A stretch of DNA of 64,000 bases from positions 1,798,001-1,862,000 of the forward strand of contig CBDFJL010000003.1 in NCBI GenBank assembly GCA_965248495.1, given 5' to 3'. The stretch is from CAUYXS01 sp965248495 (GTDB taxonomy: Bacteria; Chloroflexota; Dehalococcoidia; Lucifugimonadales; Australimonadaceae). The position numbers and the translations under genes are program-made. The notes under the pieces were generated by a model. The model searched no databases. It worked only from the letters and a program-made list of their open reading frames with translations, and was not told the origin of the DNA. This document shows positions 1-8,446 of the stretch, piece by piece (the stretch's first letter is position 1; every line of letters starts with the position of its first letter).

Positions 1-10
1 GAGCGCTCGA

Positions 11-913
11 GTGCCACTGCTTGAGACCGCCCTCCCCGACCTTCTGTACCGGGGCAAAGTCCGCGATACGTATGACCTCGGCGAGGGGCTCCTGCTCATG
101 GTGGCCACCGACCGTGTGTCCGCGTTCGACGTCGTGCTGCCGACCGGAATTTCCGACAAGGGCCGCATCCTCGCGCGGCTGTCGCGCTTCTGGTTCGCCA
201 TGACGGGCCACATCGTGCCGAACCACCTCGTCGCGCTGGCGGACGATGCCGACGCTCTTGGCTCGCTCGCCGAGCACCCACGCCTGCGCGACCTCCCCCC
301 CGAGATCGCAGGCCAAGCGATGGTGGTGCGACGGGCGGAGCGCGTCGACGTTGAGTGCGTGGTGCGCGCGTATCTGACCGGCTCGGCTCTCGTCGAGTAC
401 GACCGCAGCGGCACGATCTTCGGCCAGCCCGCCGCCAGCGGACTCAGGGACGGCGACAGGCTGCCCGAGCTGATGTTCACGCCGACCACGAAGGCGGCAG
501 AAGGCCACGACGAGCCGATGACGATGGCGGACGTGGAATCGCTCGCCGGCGGAGAGGTAGCAGCGCGGCTACGGGACACCTCATTCGCGGTCTTCCAGCA
601 CGCGCACGACTATGCCCTGACGCGGGGCATCATCATCGCTGACACCAAGTTCGAGTTCGGGAACATCGACGGCGAGCTCACGCTCATCGACGAGGTGCTG
701 ACCCCCGACTCGAGCCGGTTCTGGGACGCCGAGGGCTACTCGCCCGGGCGCTCCCAGCCGAACTTTGACAAGCAGTTCGTCCGCGACTACCTCATCTCCA
801 CCGGCTGGGACCGGGAGCCACCGGCCCCCGCTTTGCCCGACGAGATCGTGGCGAAGACACGGGAGCGATACCTGGACGCGTACCGCCGGCTGACCGGCGA
901 GCCGCTGGACTGA
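11..913 (+). CDS. purC: Phosphoribosylaminoimidazole-succinocarboxamide synthase (SAICAR synthetase)
   Basis: Catalyses ATP-dependent addition of aspartate to CAIR in purine synthesis. Visible signatures are the N-terminal RGKVRDTYDLG strand pair that binds ATP, the VATDRVSAFDV motif, VECVVRAYLTGSALVEY, the FTPTTKAAEGHDEP substrate loop and IADTKFEFG followed by LIDEVLTPDSSRFW. At 300 aa it is the longer single-domain form. The chosen start is GTG at 11; the frame stays open to the window edge, so a start a few codons upstream cannot be excluded, but the N-terminus already matches the usual family start. It leads a rightward group with the DUF3105 gene (15-bp gap) and purS, consistent with a pur operon. 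Confidence 0.95.
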   Translation: MPLLETALPDLLYRGKVRDTYDLGEGLLLMVATDRVSAFDVVLPTGISDKGRILARLSRFWFAMTGHIVPNHLVALADDADALGSLAEHPRLRDLPPEIAGQAMVVRRAERVDVECVVRAYLTGSALVEYDRSGTIFGQPAASGLRDGDRLPELMFTPTTKAAEGHDEPMTMADVESLAGGEVAARLRDTSFAVFQHAHDYALTRGIIIADTKFEFGNIDGELTLIDEVLTPDSSRFWDAEGYSPGRSQPNFDKQFVRDYLISTGWDREPPAPALPDEIVAKTRERYLDAYRRLTGEPLD

Positions 914-927
914 CGGGAGGACGGGAA

Positions 928-1584
928 GTGGCGGACCAGAGGCTCGACCAGCCGACAGCGCGCCGGAGTCAACTGCGGGAAGACCGTCGGCACCGCTCGT
1001 CGGCCAAGAGGGCCCGACGGCGGTTGATCTTCGGGAGCATCGGCGGCGTTTTCGGCCTGGCCCTCATCGCTGGCCTGTTCGTCCCGCAGCTGGGCAGTAT
1101 CGGGGGCGGACGCAACTTCGGTATAGCCGACCCTGAGGTTCCTGAAGTCGGCACCGCGGTCGCCATCCAGCCCGGCGGCGTCATCGAGCCGGGTGCCGAG
1201 CACGACCCCTACACGACCACGCCCCCCACGTCGGGCCCGCGCCATGCCGACCCCGCCCCGTGGGGCGTGAGCGACGTACCGCTGGCTGACGAATCGGTGC
1301 TGACCAACCTAGAGCGCGGCGGCGTCGCCATCAGCTTCAACCTCGCCGACGATGCGCAGGCCATCGCCCTGAAGGACTTCGCCTCGGGTCAGGCGGGCTA
1401 CCCCGGCTGTTTGGTGGCGGCACCCAACGAAGCGGTGAGCGTGGGGAGCGTCGTCCTCACCTCCTGGGGCTGGACCCAGGAGTTCACCGGCGTGGACCGG
1501 ATCGGCATGGACGCCTTCCTGGCCGTGCACCTGAACCAGGCGCCGCTCTTCTTCGGTGTCGACTGCGGCGCCGGCCAGCCGTAG
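928..1584 (+). CDS. DUF3105 membrane-anchored protein
   Basis: 218 aa. The N-terminus is basic (about residues 1-33), followed by one membrane segment (about 33-55, LIFGSIGGVFGLALIAGLF) and an extracytoplasmic domain. The signature HDPYTTTPPTSGPRHADP (about residues 91-108) is characteristic of DUF3105, a family of unknown function common in Actinobacteria and Chloroflexota. A later stretch with CLVAAPNEAV and a single C-terminal Cys completes the domain. GTG start at 928, just downstream of a GGAGGACGGGAAG purine stretch. It sits between purC and purS, with only 2 bp to purS, so it is co-transcribed; a role in purine synthesis does not follow from that. Confidence 0.8.
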   Translation: MADQRLDQPTARRSQLREDRRHRSSAKRARRRLIFGSIGGVFGLALIAGLFVPQLGSIGGGRNFGIADPEVPEVGTAVAIQPGGVIEPGAEHDPYTTTPPTSGPRHADPAPWGVSDVPLADESVLTNLERGGVAISFNLADDAQAIALKDFASGQAGYPGCLVAAPNEAVSVGSVVLTSWGWTQEFTGVDRIGMDAFLAVHLNQAPLFFGVDCGAGQP

Positions 1585-1586
1585 CC

Positions 1587-1847
1587 GTGCGGTTCACCGC
1601 CCAGGTCTACGTCACGCTCAAGCCGGCGGTGAACGATCCGCAGGGCAACACGGTCATGGGCAGCCTGCACACCCTGGGCTTCGACGGTGTCCGCGACGTG
1701 CGCGTCGGCAAGTTCCTGACCGTCGAGCTCGAGGCCCCCGACGCTGCTCAGGCCGAGCTGGACGCCGCGCGGATGTGCGAGCGGCTGCTTGCGAACCCCG
1801 TCATCGAGAGCTACCGGGTCGAGGTGGCGCCCAGCGCTGAAGCCTAG
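1587..1847 (+). CDS. purS: Phosphoribosylformylglycinamidine synthase subunit PurS
   Basis: Small 86-aa subunit that bridges PurL and PurQ in the three-part FGAM synthetase of purine synthesis. It has the family pattern: FTAQVYVTLKPAVNDPQGNT, LHTLGFDGVRDVRVGKF and a C-terminal NPVIESYRVEV strand. GTG start 2 bp after the DUF3105 stop codon. The usual downstream partners purQ and purL are absent; the next gene is unrelated and has its own ribosome site, so the pur group ends here and purQ/purL must be elsewhere. Confidence 0.92.
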   Translation: MRFTAQVYVTLKPAVNDPQGNTVMGSLHTLGFDGVRDVRVGKFLTVELEAPDAAQAELDAARMCERLLANPVIESYRVEVAPSAEA

Positions 1848-1942
1848 GTCTGTCCGGTCTCATCGGGGACCGGACCATTGCTTGCCTCAGCCTAGTCAAC
1901 TCCGGGTTAGAATGGCCGAATCATGGCGCTCGGAGGTGCACA

Positions 1943-2260
1943 ATGTTGTTCCACGTCACAATGACTCATACCGAAGACAACTGCCCTGGCTACGACCACG
2001 CGCAGATGGCGGAGGCCCTTGAAGGGATGGACAAGCTCTCGGCGGTGGCGGAGCAGCTCGGGATCAAGGTCCACTCGCTGCTTTGGGGAGCCCCGGAGCA
2101 CGTGGCCTACGCCGTGTTGGAGGCGGACAGCGTGGGAGCGGTGGCTCAGTACGCGAACGCCGTTCCCCTTCGCCAGACGTTCAAGGTCACGCCGGTCGAG
2201 CCATTGGAGGCAGTTGTGGAGATGGGCAAAGCGATGATTGCCCGACGCGCCCAGGGCTAG
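1943..2260 (+). CDS. Small hypothetical protein, possible dimeric alpha/beta-barrel fold
   Basis: 105 aa, ATG preceded by a clear CGGAGGTG ribosome site. The layout is beta-alpha-beta-beta-alpha-beta: MLFHVTMTHTEDNCPGYD, then a helix, IKVHSLLWGAPEHVAYAVLEA, then a helix, FKVTPVEPL. That resembles the small DUF3303/GYD/muconolactone-isomerase-like proteins that dimerise through a ferredoxin-like fold. No catalytic motif is evident. It stands alone between purS and a convergent GNAT gene, with a short promoter-size gap upstream (95 bp). Function unknown; the fold guess rests only on pattern. Confidence 0.6.
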   Translation: MLFHVTMTHTEDNCPGYDHAQMAEALEGMDKLSAVAEQLGIKVHSLLWGAPEHVAYAVLEADSVGAVAQYANAVPLRQTFKVTPVEPLEAVVEMGKAMIARRAQG

Positions 2261-2316
2261 CACCGCCGCGCCTTCCCCCTCGGCGCGCGAGGCGGAGACC
2301 TGCGCGCGCCGGGCCC

Positions 2317-2802
2317 TCACGGGACGTGGCGCCCGAGGATCAGCACCGTGCGCGTGACCCCGTCGAGCTCGGCCACCTGCGGCAGTCGTGCCCACTGCCG
2401 AAACCCGTGGCGGCGGAACAGGCCAACGCTCGGCTCGTTGTGGGCGAAGACGAAGGCCAGGAGCGTCCGTAGGCCCAGCGATGGCGCCCGCGTGACGGCT
2501 TCGCCCAGGAGCGCGGACCCGATGCCCCGGCGTTGCGACCCCGGCGCGACGTAGACGCTGACCTCCCGCGTGGCCTCGTAGGCGGGGCGCCCGTAGAACG
2601 CCCCCACGGATACCCAGCCTGCAACCGTGCCCTCGTGCTCGTAGACCCACAGCGGGTGGCGCGCGTCGTGCTCGTGGAACCAGCCGCGCCGCGAGTCGAC
2701 GGTAACGGGCGCGATGTCGGCCGTGGCGCGACGTCCCGGGATGGACGCGTTGTAGATGTCGACAATGGCCGCCAGGTCTTGCTCGGTCGCTGGCCGGATC
2801 AT
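2317..2802 (-). CDS. GNAT family N-acetyltransferase, phosphinothricin/methionine-sulfone type
   Basis: 161 aa acetyl-CoA-dependent N-acetyltransferase. The N-terminus IRPATEQDLAAIVDIYN and the acetyl-CoA loop VAPGSQRRGIGSALLGEAV (Q/RxxGxG/A motif), followed by NEPSVGLFRRHGF, are typical of the Pat/Bar/MnaT/YncA subgroup, which acetylates amino-acid analogues such as methionine sulfone or phosphinothricin. It lies 65 bp downstream of hisB on the same strand, so it may be read from the his transcript or from its own promoter. The natural substrate cannot be set from sequence. Confidence 0.85.
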   Translation of the reverse strand: MIRPATEQDLAAIVDIYNASIPGRRATADIAPVTVDSRRGWFHEHDARHPLWVYEHEGTVAGWVSVGAFYGRPAYEATREVSVYVAPGSQRRGIGSALLGEAVTRAPSLGLRTLLAFVFAHNEPSVGLFRRHGFRQWARLPQVAELDGVTRTVLILGRHVP

Positions 2803-2867
2803 CGGGAGTTCGCCTCCGGGCGGCTCGCCACGGCAGGGATATGGTATCGGCCCCCACCGGGTTAGCG

Positions 2868-3470
2868 TCAGCCTGCGATGGTCCCCTTGGTGCTTGGCAC
2901 CTGGTCGGCGATGCGAGGGTCGATGGTCACGGCGTCCCGCAGGGCACGGGCCAGCGCTTTGAAGGTCGCCTCCGCTTTGTGGTGCGGGTTGACGCCCTCC
3001 AAGACCTTGGCGTGCAGGTTAACCCGCGCCTCCACGGCGAAGGACAGCAGGAAGTGGCGTACCAGGTCGCCCGGCAGATCGGCCACGAGCGATTCGCTCA
3101 GTCCGAGCTCAATGGCGCCGTAGCCCCGGCCGCTGAAGTCGATGGCGACTCGGGCGAGCGCCTCGTCCAGCGGCACGATGGCGTGCCCCATGCGGCGAAT
3201 GCCGGCGCCCTCGCCCACGGCGTCCTGAAGGGCGCGTCCCAACGCGATGGCCGTGTCCTCGACGGTGTGGTGCCAGCCGGTCTGGAGCCAATCGCCCTTG
3301 GCGTCGACGTCGATGTCCACGAGGCCGTGACGCGCGACCTGCGACAGCAGGTGGTCCAGCATCCCGTTGCCGGAGCTGACGTTGGCCTTTCCAGAGCCGT
3401 CGAGGTTGATGGAGACCGTGATCTTGGTCTCCCTCGTCTCGCGGGTGTGGGTGCCGATGCGATCAGCCAT
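2868..3470 (-). CDS. hisB: Imidazoleglycerol-phosphate dehydratase
   Basis: 200 aa, monofunctional IGPD catalysing step 6 of histidine synthesis (IGP to imidazole-acetol phosphate). It shows the manganese-binding motifs MLDHLLSQVARHG, GWHHTVEDTAIALG, the conserved substrate loop around RMGHAIVPLDEALARVAIDFSGR and the second metal motif NPHHKAEATFKALARAL. No phosphatase domain is fused. Last his gene of the leftward operon, 29 bp after hisC. Confidence 0.95.
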   Translation of the reverse strand: MADRIGTHTRETRETKITVSINLDGSGKANVSSGNGMLDHLLSQVARHGLVDIDVDAKGDWLQTGWHHTVEDTAIALGRALQDAVGEGAGIRRMGHAIVPLDEALARVAIDFSGRGYGAIELGLSESLVADLPGDLVRHFLLSFAVEARVNLHAKVLEGVNPHHKAEATFKALARALRDAVTIDPRIADQVPSTKGTIAG

Positions 3471-3499
3471 TGTCAGCCGTCCCTTCCCTGGGGCCTCGG

Positions 3500-4606
3500 T
3501 CAGTCTCGCAGCGCGACGGACATGGCCTCGATGAGGCGGTCCGTCTCCTCAGGCTTGCCCACGCTGATACGCAGGAAATCGGCGAGTCTGCCGCCGGGGG
3601 AGTATCTCACGAAGACTCCCTGGCGGGCCAGGGAGTCGTAGACGGCCGCGCCACGACCCTCGCCAACCTGGCACAGCACGAAGTTTGCTTCGGAGGGCCA
3701 GGGCGTCACGCCGTCCATGGCTTCGAGCAAGCCGAACATGCGAACACGCTCGTCGACGATCCAGCCGGCACGCTCGCGCAGCGTGCCCGCGTCGCCCAGC
3801 GAGGCCAGCAGCGCCAACTCCGCTGCCTGGCTCACGTTGTACGGCGGCTTTGCCCGCAGGAGCAGGTCCGCCAGCTCGGGCGCCATGAGCCCGTAGCCGA
3901 CGCGCAGCCCCGCGAGTCCGGCCCACTTGCTCATGGTCCGCAGCACGGCCAGGTTCGGGTGCGCCGGCACCAGCTCCGCCGCCGTGACGCCGCCGAACTC
4001 GTGATACGCCTCATCGACGATGACGAGGCATCCGGCCGAGAGCAGGCGTTCGACGTCGGCGAGCGGCGTGGCGTTGCCCGTCGGATTGTTGGGCGACGCG
4101 ACGACTACGGCTTTGGCCCCTTCGGAAGCCGCCGTCGCGAGAACGCCTTCGATGTCCACCTCGAAGAGGCGCCCGCGCTCCACCGCCACGGTCCGCCCTT
4201 CGCATACCTGCGCGACGAAGGGGTACATCCCGAACGTCGGCACGCTGTCGATTATGGCGTCGCGGGGGCCAAGCACAGCCCGGAACAGCAGGTCGATGAC
4301 CTCATCGCTGCCGTTGCCCACGACGATGTGCGATGGGTCGAGACCGACGTAGGCGCCGACCGCCTCGCGCATCGCCGCCTGGCGGGGGTCAGGGTAGATG
4401 TGGGCGCGGTCCAGGTGCGCCAGGGCCTCCGCCACCTTGGGCGACGGGCCGTAGGGGTTTTCGTTGGCGTTGAGCTTGACCACGGCCGACTCCGGGATAC
4501 CGGCCCGTGCGGCGAGCACCTCCGGGGGGTCGACGGCCTCGTAGGCCGCCAGCTCCAGGAGGTGTGGCCGGACGAGCGAAAGGGCGCTTCGCCGCGCATC
4601 CTTCAC
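3500..4606 (-). CDS. hisC: Histidinol-phosphate aminotransferase
   Basis: 368 aa fold-type I PLP enzyme transaminating imidazole-acetol phosphate. Motifs: KLNANENPYGPSP near the N-terminus, the PLP contacts VGNGSDEVIDLL, SPNNPTGN, VIVDEAYHEF, the Schiff-base lysine in RTMSKWAGLAGLRVGYG and the C-terminal arginine region FVRYSPGG...LRISVGKPEE. It starts with GTG at 4606 that shares four bases (GTGA) with the hisD stop, showing translational coupling. Confidence 0.95.
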   Translation of the reverse strand: MKDARRSALSLVRPHLLELAAYEAVDPPEVLAARAGIPESAVVKLNANENPYGPSPKVAEALAHLDRAHIYPDPRQAAMREAVGAYVGLDPSHIVVGNGSDEVIDLLFRAVLGPRDAIIDSVPTFGMYPFVAQVCEGRTVAVERGRLFEVDIEGVLATAASEGAKAVVVASPNNPTGNATPLADVERLLSAGCLVIVDEAYHEFGGVTAAELVPAHPNLAVLRTMSKWAGLAGLRVGYGLMAPELADLLLRAKPPYNVSQAAELALLASLGDAGTLRERAGWIVDERVRMFGLLEAMDGVTPWPSEANFVLCQVGEGRGAAVYDSLARQGVFVRYSPGGRLADFLRISVGKPEETDRLIEAMSVALRD

Positions 4607-5880
4607 GACGATGCACCAGGCGAGGGCGCAACGTCGCCCTCGAGGCGGCGCTCGATGGCGCGGGCGTGGGCGCTCAGCCCCTCTGCGCGTGCGATAGTCG
4701 CGGCGGCGGGGCCCAGGCGGCGCATCTGAACCTCGCTGAGGTCGATCACTGGGATGCGGCGTAGGAAGTGGTGCACTCCCAAGTAGGAGCCGTGGCGCGC
4801 AGTCCCGGCCGTGGGCATGGTGTGGCTGGGCCCGGCGACGTAGTCGCCGATGACCTCGGGTGAATGCTCGCCGACGAAGATGCCGCCCGCGTGCCGGATG
4901 TCCGGGACGTAGCGCTCGGCGCCCTCGACGAGCAGGCAGACGTGCTCCGGTGCGAAGAGGTTGGCCAGCTCGATGGCCTCCGCGACGCTGGCGACGACCA
5001 CGGCGACTCCGTGTTCCATCGCCTCGGACGCGATGACGGCGCGCTCGAGGGTTTTGACCTGCCTATCGGCTTCGGCGACGATGCGCTCGGCCGTCGCGCC
5101 GTCGGTGGCGACCAGGACCGGCATGGCCAGCGGGTCGTGCTCCGCCTGCGCCAGCAGGTCGGCGGCCGCGAGGGCCGCGTCGGTGCTCGCGTCGGCGATG
5201 ACCAGCGTTTCGGTGGGCCCGTAGAGCCCGTCGATGTCGACCGCGCCGTAGACCTCGCGCTTGGCGGCCGTCACCCAGGCCCCGCCGGCCCCGCACACCT
5301 TGTCCACGCGTGGGACGGTCTCGGTGCCATAGGCCATGGCCGCGACAGCCTGCGCTCCGCCCACTTGGAGTAGCAGATCGACGCCCGCGAGCTCGGCGGC
5401 GGCAAGCACGGCGTCGTTCGACGCTGGGGTACACACGATGACCTCTTCGACGCCCGCGACCTTGGCGGGGATGACATCCATGAGGACGGCCGATGGATAC
5501 ACCGCCGTGCCGCCGGGGACGTAGATGCCGACCCGAGCCAAGGGCACGATGCGCTCGCCGTACCCCTCGTCGGCGGCGTGCCAGGACTTGGGCATTGCCG
5601 CCGTGTGAAACGCCGCGATACGCGCGGCGGCCGTGCGCAGGGCGTCGGCCAGCCCGGAGGGCAGCCGATCGAGCGCGTCCGCCGTCTGGTGCCGGGGTAC
5701 GGCGATCTCGCCGAGCTCGACCCCGTCCAAGCGCCGGGTGTGGTCCCGCACGGCGGCGTCACCGCGCTTGCGCACGTCCTCGACGATCTTCCGCGCCTGC
5801 GAGGCGACGGCGGGGTCCAGGTGGCCCGGTGTGCGCGCGAGCAGCTGCCTGCCAGCCTCGATTCCCTGGACGATGCGCAT
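4603..5880 (-). CDS. hisD: Histidinol dehydrogenase
   Basis: 425 aa zinc- and NAD-dependent enzyme for the last two steps of histidine synthesis. Family hallmarks are YGERIVPLARVGIYVPGGTAVYPS, AMAYGTETVPRVDKVCGAGGAWV, the AEHDP motif with zinc/catalytic residues, FAPEHVCL and GDYVAGPSHTMPT. The ATG at 5880 is chosen because it overlaps the hisG stop (ATGA) and begins the conserved part at RIVQGIEAG; a longer reading of the same frame runs antisense into hisG and is not credible. Confidence 0.95.
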   Translation of the reverse strand: MRIVQGIEAGRQLLARTPGHLDPAVASQARKIVEDVRKRGDAAVRDHTRRLDGVELGEIAVPRHQTADALDRLPSGLADALRTAAARIAAFHTAAMPKSWHAADEGYGERIVPLARVGIYVPGGTAVYPSAVLMDVIPAKVAGVEEVIVCTPASNDAVLAAAELAGVDLLLQVGGAQAVAAMAYGTETVPRVDKVCGAGGAWVTAAKREVYGAVDIDGLYGPTETLVIADASTDAALAAADLLAQAEHDPLAMPVLVATDGATAERIVAEADRQVKTLERAVIASEAMEHGVAVVVASVAEAIELANLFAPEHVCLLVEGAERYVPDIRHAGGIFVGEHSPEVIGDYVAGPSHTMPTAGTARHGSYLGVHHFLRRIPVIDLSEVQMRRLGPAAATIARAEGLSAHARAIERRLEGDVAPSPGASS

Positions 5881-6911
5881 CAGCTGAGGCCCAGATTGGC
5901 CAGCAGCTCGCGATAGGCGGCGCTCGCCTGGCCGAACACATAGTCGGCCTGGGAGACCGTCACCGACGCGCCGCCGATGGCGCGGAGGTAGTCCACGACG
6001 GTGGAGAGGTTGTCCCGCTCGACGAACATCGTGACCGCGTACCAGCTGCCCGCGCCCGAGGTGTAGACCCGAGCCACGGTCGGCCCCTGAAGCCCCGCGG
6101 CCTCTGGGCGCTCCAGTACCCGCGCGGCCACCGCTTCCTCCGATGCGCCTTCGATGTTGGCCGTGACCCGGCAGTAGGCGTCCGCCTGTCGTCGCCCCTC
6201 GATGCGCTCCATGATCTCGCGCGTCGCGTCCAGCGCGTCCGGCCTCGAGCGCAGCGTGTCGCGGTTGCCGATCATGCAGCCCTCGGACTCCAGCACGGTG
6301 CCGTCGAGGAGGCGCTTGAGCCGGTTTTCGCGGAGCGAGGTTCCAGTGGCGCTGATGTCGATGATCACGTCGGCGTAGCCCATGGCGGGCGCCGCCTCCA
6401 GCGTCCCCGAAACTTGCGGAAGGCTGAAGTAGTTCACGCCGTAGCGGAACAGGAAGCGCTGCGCCAGCCGTGGTGCCTTGGTCGCGATACGCAACTCGCG
6501 GCCGGACTCGCGAAACTCGACGGAGAGGTCGGCCAGGTCGGCCATGGACTCGACGTCGACCCATGCATCGGGGACGGCGACGACCAGCTCGCAGCGGCCG
6601 TAGCCGAGGTCCTTGAGCAGCAGCGTGCTCTGCCCCGCCTCGACGCGCCGCTCCTGGTAGTCGTCGTAGCCAACGAAGCCGACGTCGGCGTTGCCCTGCT
6701 CGACCTGCGCGGTGATGTCACGGGCCCGCTGGAGGATGACCTCGACGCCGGCGACCGCCGGGACAGCGGCGACGTACCGGCGCGGGCTCGGTCGGTCGAT
6801 GGGCATGCCGGCGCGCGCCAGAAAGCCCAACGTCGGCTCGTACATAGCGCCGTCGCTGGGGACCGCGACCCGAAGGCGCGGGCTAGACCCGTTGCTCGTC
6901 GACCGTGCCAT
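5880..6911 (-). CDS. hisG: ATP phosphoribosyltransferase, long form (HisG-L)
   Basis: 343 aa enzyme for the committed step of histidine synthesis. The catalytic part shows LRVAVPSDGAMYEPTLGFLARAG, NADVGFVGYDDYQE, the PRPP loop ADVIIDISATGTSLRENRL and later VLESEGCMIGNRDTL. Residues from about 265 (GPTVARVYTSG..WYAVTMFVERDN..) match the C-terminal histidine-binding regulatory domain of the long form, so feedback inhibition is expected without a separate subunit. Yet the gene overlaps a hisZ/hisS-like gene by 29 bp, which usually accompanies the short form. Confidence 0.93.
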   Translation of the reverse strand: MARSTSNGSSPRLRVAVPSDGAMYEPTLGFLARAGMPIDRPSPRRYVAAVPAVAGVEVILQRARDITAQVEQGNADVGFVGYDDYQERRVEAGQSTLLLKDLGYGRCELVVAVPDAWVDVESMADLADLSVEFRESGRELRIATKAPRLAQRFLFRYGVNYFSLPQVSGTLEAAPAMGYADVIIDISATGTSLRENRLKRLLDGTVLESEGCMIGNRDTLRSRPDALDATREIMERIEGRRQADAYCRVTANIEGASEEAVAARVLERPEAAGLQGPTVARVYTSGAGSWYAVTMFVERDNLSTVVDYLRAIGGASVTVSQADYVFGQASAAYRELLANLGLS

Positions 6912-8319
6912 CGCGTCCCACCCGTATGATTGTTTCGATGCCGCGTTGCTTGGCGTAGCGCGCCGATTCCAGGTCGCTGCGGCCGAGCACCTCTATCTCC
7001 GTCGGGATGCCCTGGGCCCGGAGCCGCTCCGCCGTCTCGACGGCCTGCTGTATGGCGGTCTCCTGCGCGGTGACCAGCACCCGGCCCGGCGGCTCGGGCT
7101 CGTCGTCGCCGAAGCCCGCTGGCAGCAGCTGCGATACGCGTTCGAGGCTATAGGCGAAGCCCAGCGCGGGCACATCTTCGTCGGCACCCAAGGCGCGCAC
7201 AAGGCCGTCGTACCGGCCCCCGCCGCCCAGCGAGGGAGCCTCCTTCACGCGCGCGTGCTCGATATCGAACACCACCCCGGTGTAGTAGGCGATGTCCCTG
7301 GCGGTCCCCAGGTCCAGCACCGCCTGCGCACCCATCAAGTCGTAGCTGCCGAGGGCCTCGATCAGCCGGTCGAGCGGGGCCAGCACGTCGGGGTCGATCT
7401 CGTACTTGCCCACGAGACTCCCCAGGCGCTTTCGGGCGGGAGATATCGGACCCGCGGCGGCGGCGAGCTCGCCGGCGAAGCCGAGCGCACGCTCGATGGT
7501 CGCCGGGTCCTCCACCTCGCGCAGCTTCTTGAGGTACCGCCGAAATATCTCCTCGGCGCTCCGCTGGCCCGTGGCGCCAGACACGGCGTCGGTCAGGAAG
7601 CCTTCCACCATCTCCTGGGCGTCCTCCGTCTCCAGACGGCCTGCCAGCGACGTCAGCTGACGCCGTCTCCGCTGGGACAGCATGCCGAGGTCCTCCGCGC
7701 GCCGGTGGACGGCGTCTGGGCCCGCGCCGCCGGTGCGGAGGTCTCCCAAGCTGCCCAGGACGAACACGCGCGCCCGCTCGCTGAGCCCGAGGGCGGCCAG
7801 GAGCGCGTTGACGACACCGACGTGGCCGATGCGCAGACGGTGGCCGCGAACCCCAAGAAGCGCGAGTCCCTGGGCGGCCAGCGCGATCACTTCGGCATCC
7901 GCGACTTCGCTGCCAGCGCCAATGAGCTCCGCGCCGACCTGCTCGAACTCGATCGCACCTGAGCGGCCAGCACCCTCGCCCTCGTAGCGGAACACGGGGC
8001 CGTGGTACTGGAGGCGCAGCGGCAGTGGGCCGCCCAGCGTGCCCTCGGCGTAGGCGCGCACCACCGACGACGTGAACTCGGGCCGCAGGCTGACGCGCCG
8101 ACCGCTGGGGTCGGTGAAGCTGTACATGCGCGCGGCGAGCTCTCCCCCTGATTTGCGCAGGAAGAGCTCAGTCTGCTCCAGCGACGGCACGCCGATGACG
8201 TCGTACCCGCGGCGGCCCAGAAAGGTCTCCAGGCGTCCTCGGATCGTGGCCATGCGCCGCCACGCCTGTGGGGCGAGGTCGCGAGTGTTACCCACCGTTC
8301 GTCTCCCGGGTCGTCTCAC
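6883..8319 (-). CDS. hisZ: HisS/HisZ-like protein (ATP phosphoribosyltransferase regulatory-subunit-like)
   Basis: 478 aa class II aminoacyl-tRNA-synthetase fold. Start TRDLAPQAWRRM, motif 2 region LQYHGPVFRYEGEGAGR..EFEQVGAE, GGGGRYDGL, motif 3-like ALGFAYSLERV, plus a C-terminal anticodon-binding-like domain (about residues 385-478, RVLVTAQETAIQQ..). The usual HisS segment RGLDYY is replaced by TARDIAYYTG, arguing against a working histidyl-tRNA synthetase and for a HisZ-type role; the retained C-terminal domain is unusual for HisZ. Start GTG 8319 shares four bases with the stop of a 26-codon upstream frame; an internal GTG at 8295 is an alternative start. Confidence 0.75.
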   Translation of the reverse strand: MRRPGRRTVGNTRDLAPQAWRRMATIRGRLETFLGRRGYDVIGVPSLEQTELFLRKSGGELAARMYSFTDPSGRRVSLRPEFTSSVVRAYAEGTLGGPLPLRLQYHGPVFRYEGEGAGRSGAIEFEQVGAELIGAGSEVADAEVIALAAQGLALLGVRGHRLRIGHVGVVNALLAALGLSERARVFVLGSLGDLRTGGAGPDAVHRRAEDLGMLSQRRRRQLTSLAGRLETEDAQEMVEGFLTDAVSGATGQRSAEEIFRRYLKKLREVEDPATIERALGFAGELAAAAGPISPARKRLGSLVGKYEIDPDVLAPLDRLIEALGSYDLMGAQAVLDLGTARDIAYYTGVVFDIEHARVKEAPSLGGGGRYDGLVRALGADEDVPALGFAYSLERVSQLLPAGFGDDEPEPPGRVLVTAQETAIQQAVETAERLRAQGIPTEIEVLGRSDLESARYAKQRGIETIIRVGRDGTVDEQRV

Positions 8320-8359
8320 AACGAAACTGGCCCGTCCACTTCCGCGGACCGGCCTTCTA

Positions 8360-8397
8360 TTCTACTGGTCATTTCGCCGACGGTTCTACTGGTCATT
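8360..8397. repeat. 24-bp-period direct repeat upstream of the his operon, inside a coupled mini-ORF
   Basis: The 14-mer TTCTACTGGTCATT occurs at 8360-8373 and again at 8384-8397. On the minus strand each copy contains ATG-ACC-AGT-AGA, so the repeat lies in a 26-codon frame (8396 down to 8316) whose TGA overlaps the GTG start of the his operon. The peptide contains no histidine, so it is not a classical His attenuator. It could be an operator, a translational-coupling leader or a chance duplication. Confidence 0.4.
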
Positions 8398-8446
8398 CTA
8401 CCGGCGGTGGCAAGGCCGTAGACGTGGCCGCCGTCTGCCGCGTGGG

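Noticed and set aside
3470..4729. 419-codon plus-strand frame across hisC
   Set aside because: Antisense shadow of a conserved gene in high-GC DNA; no recognisable protein sequence.
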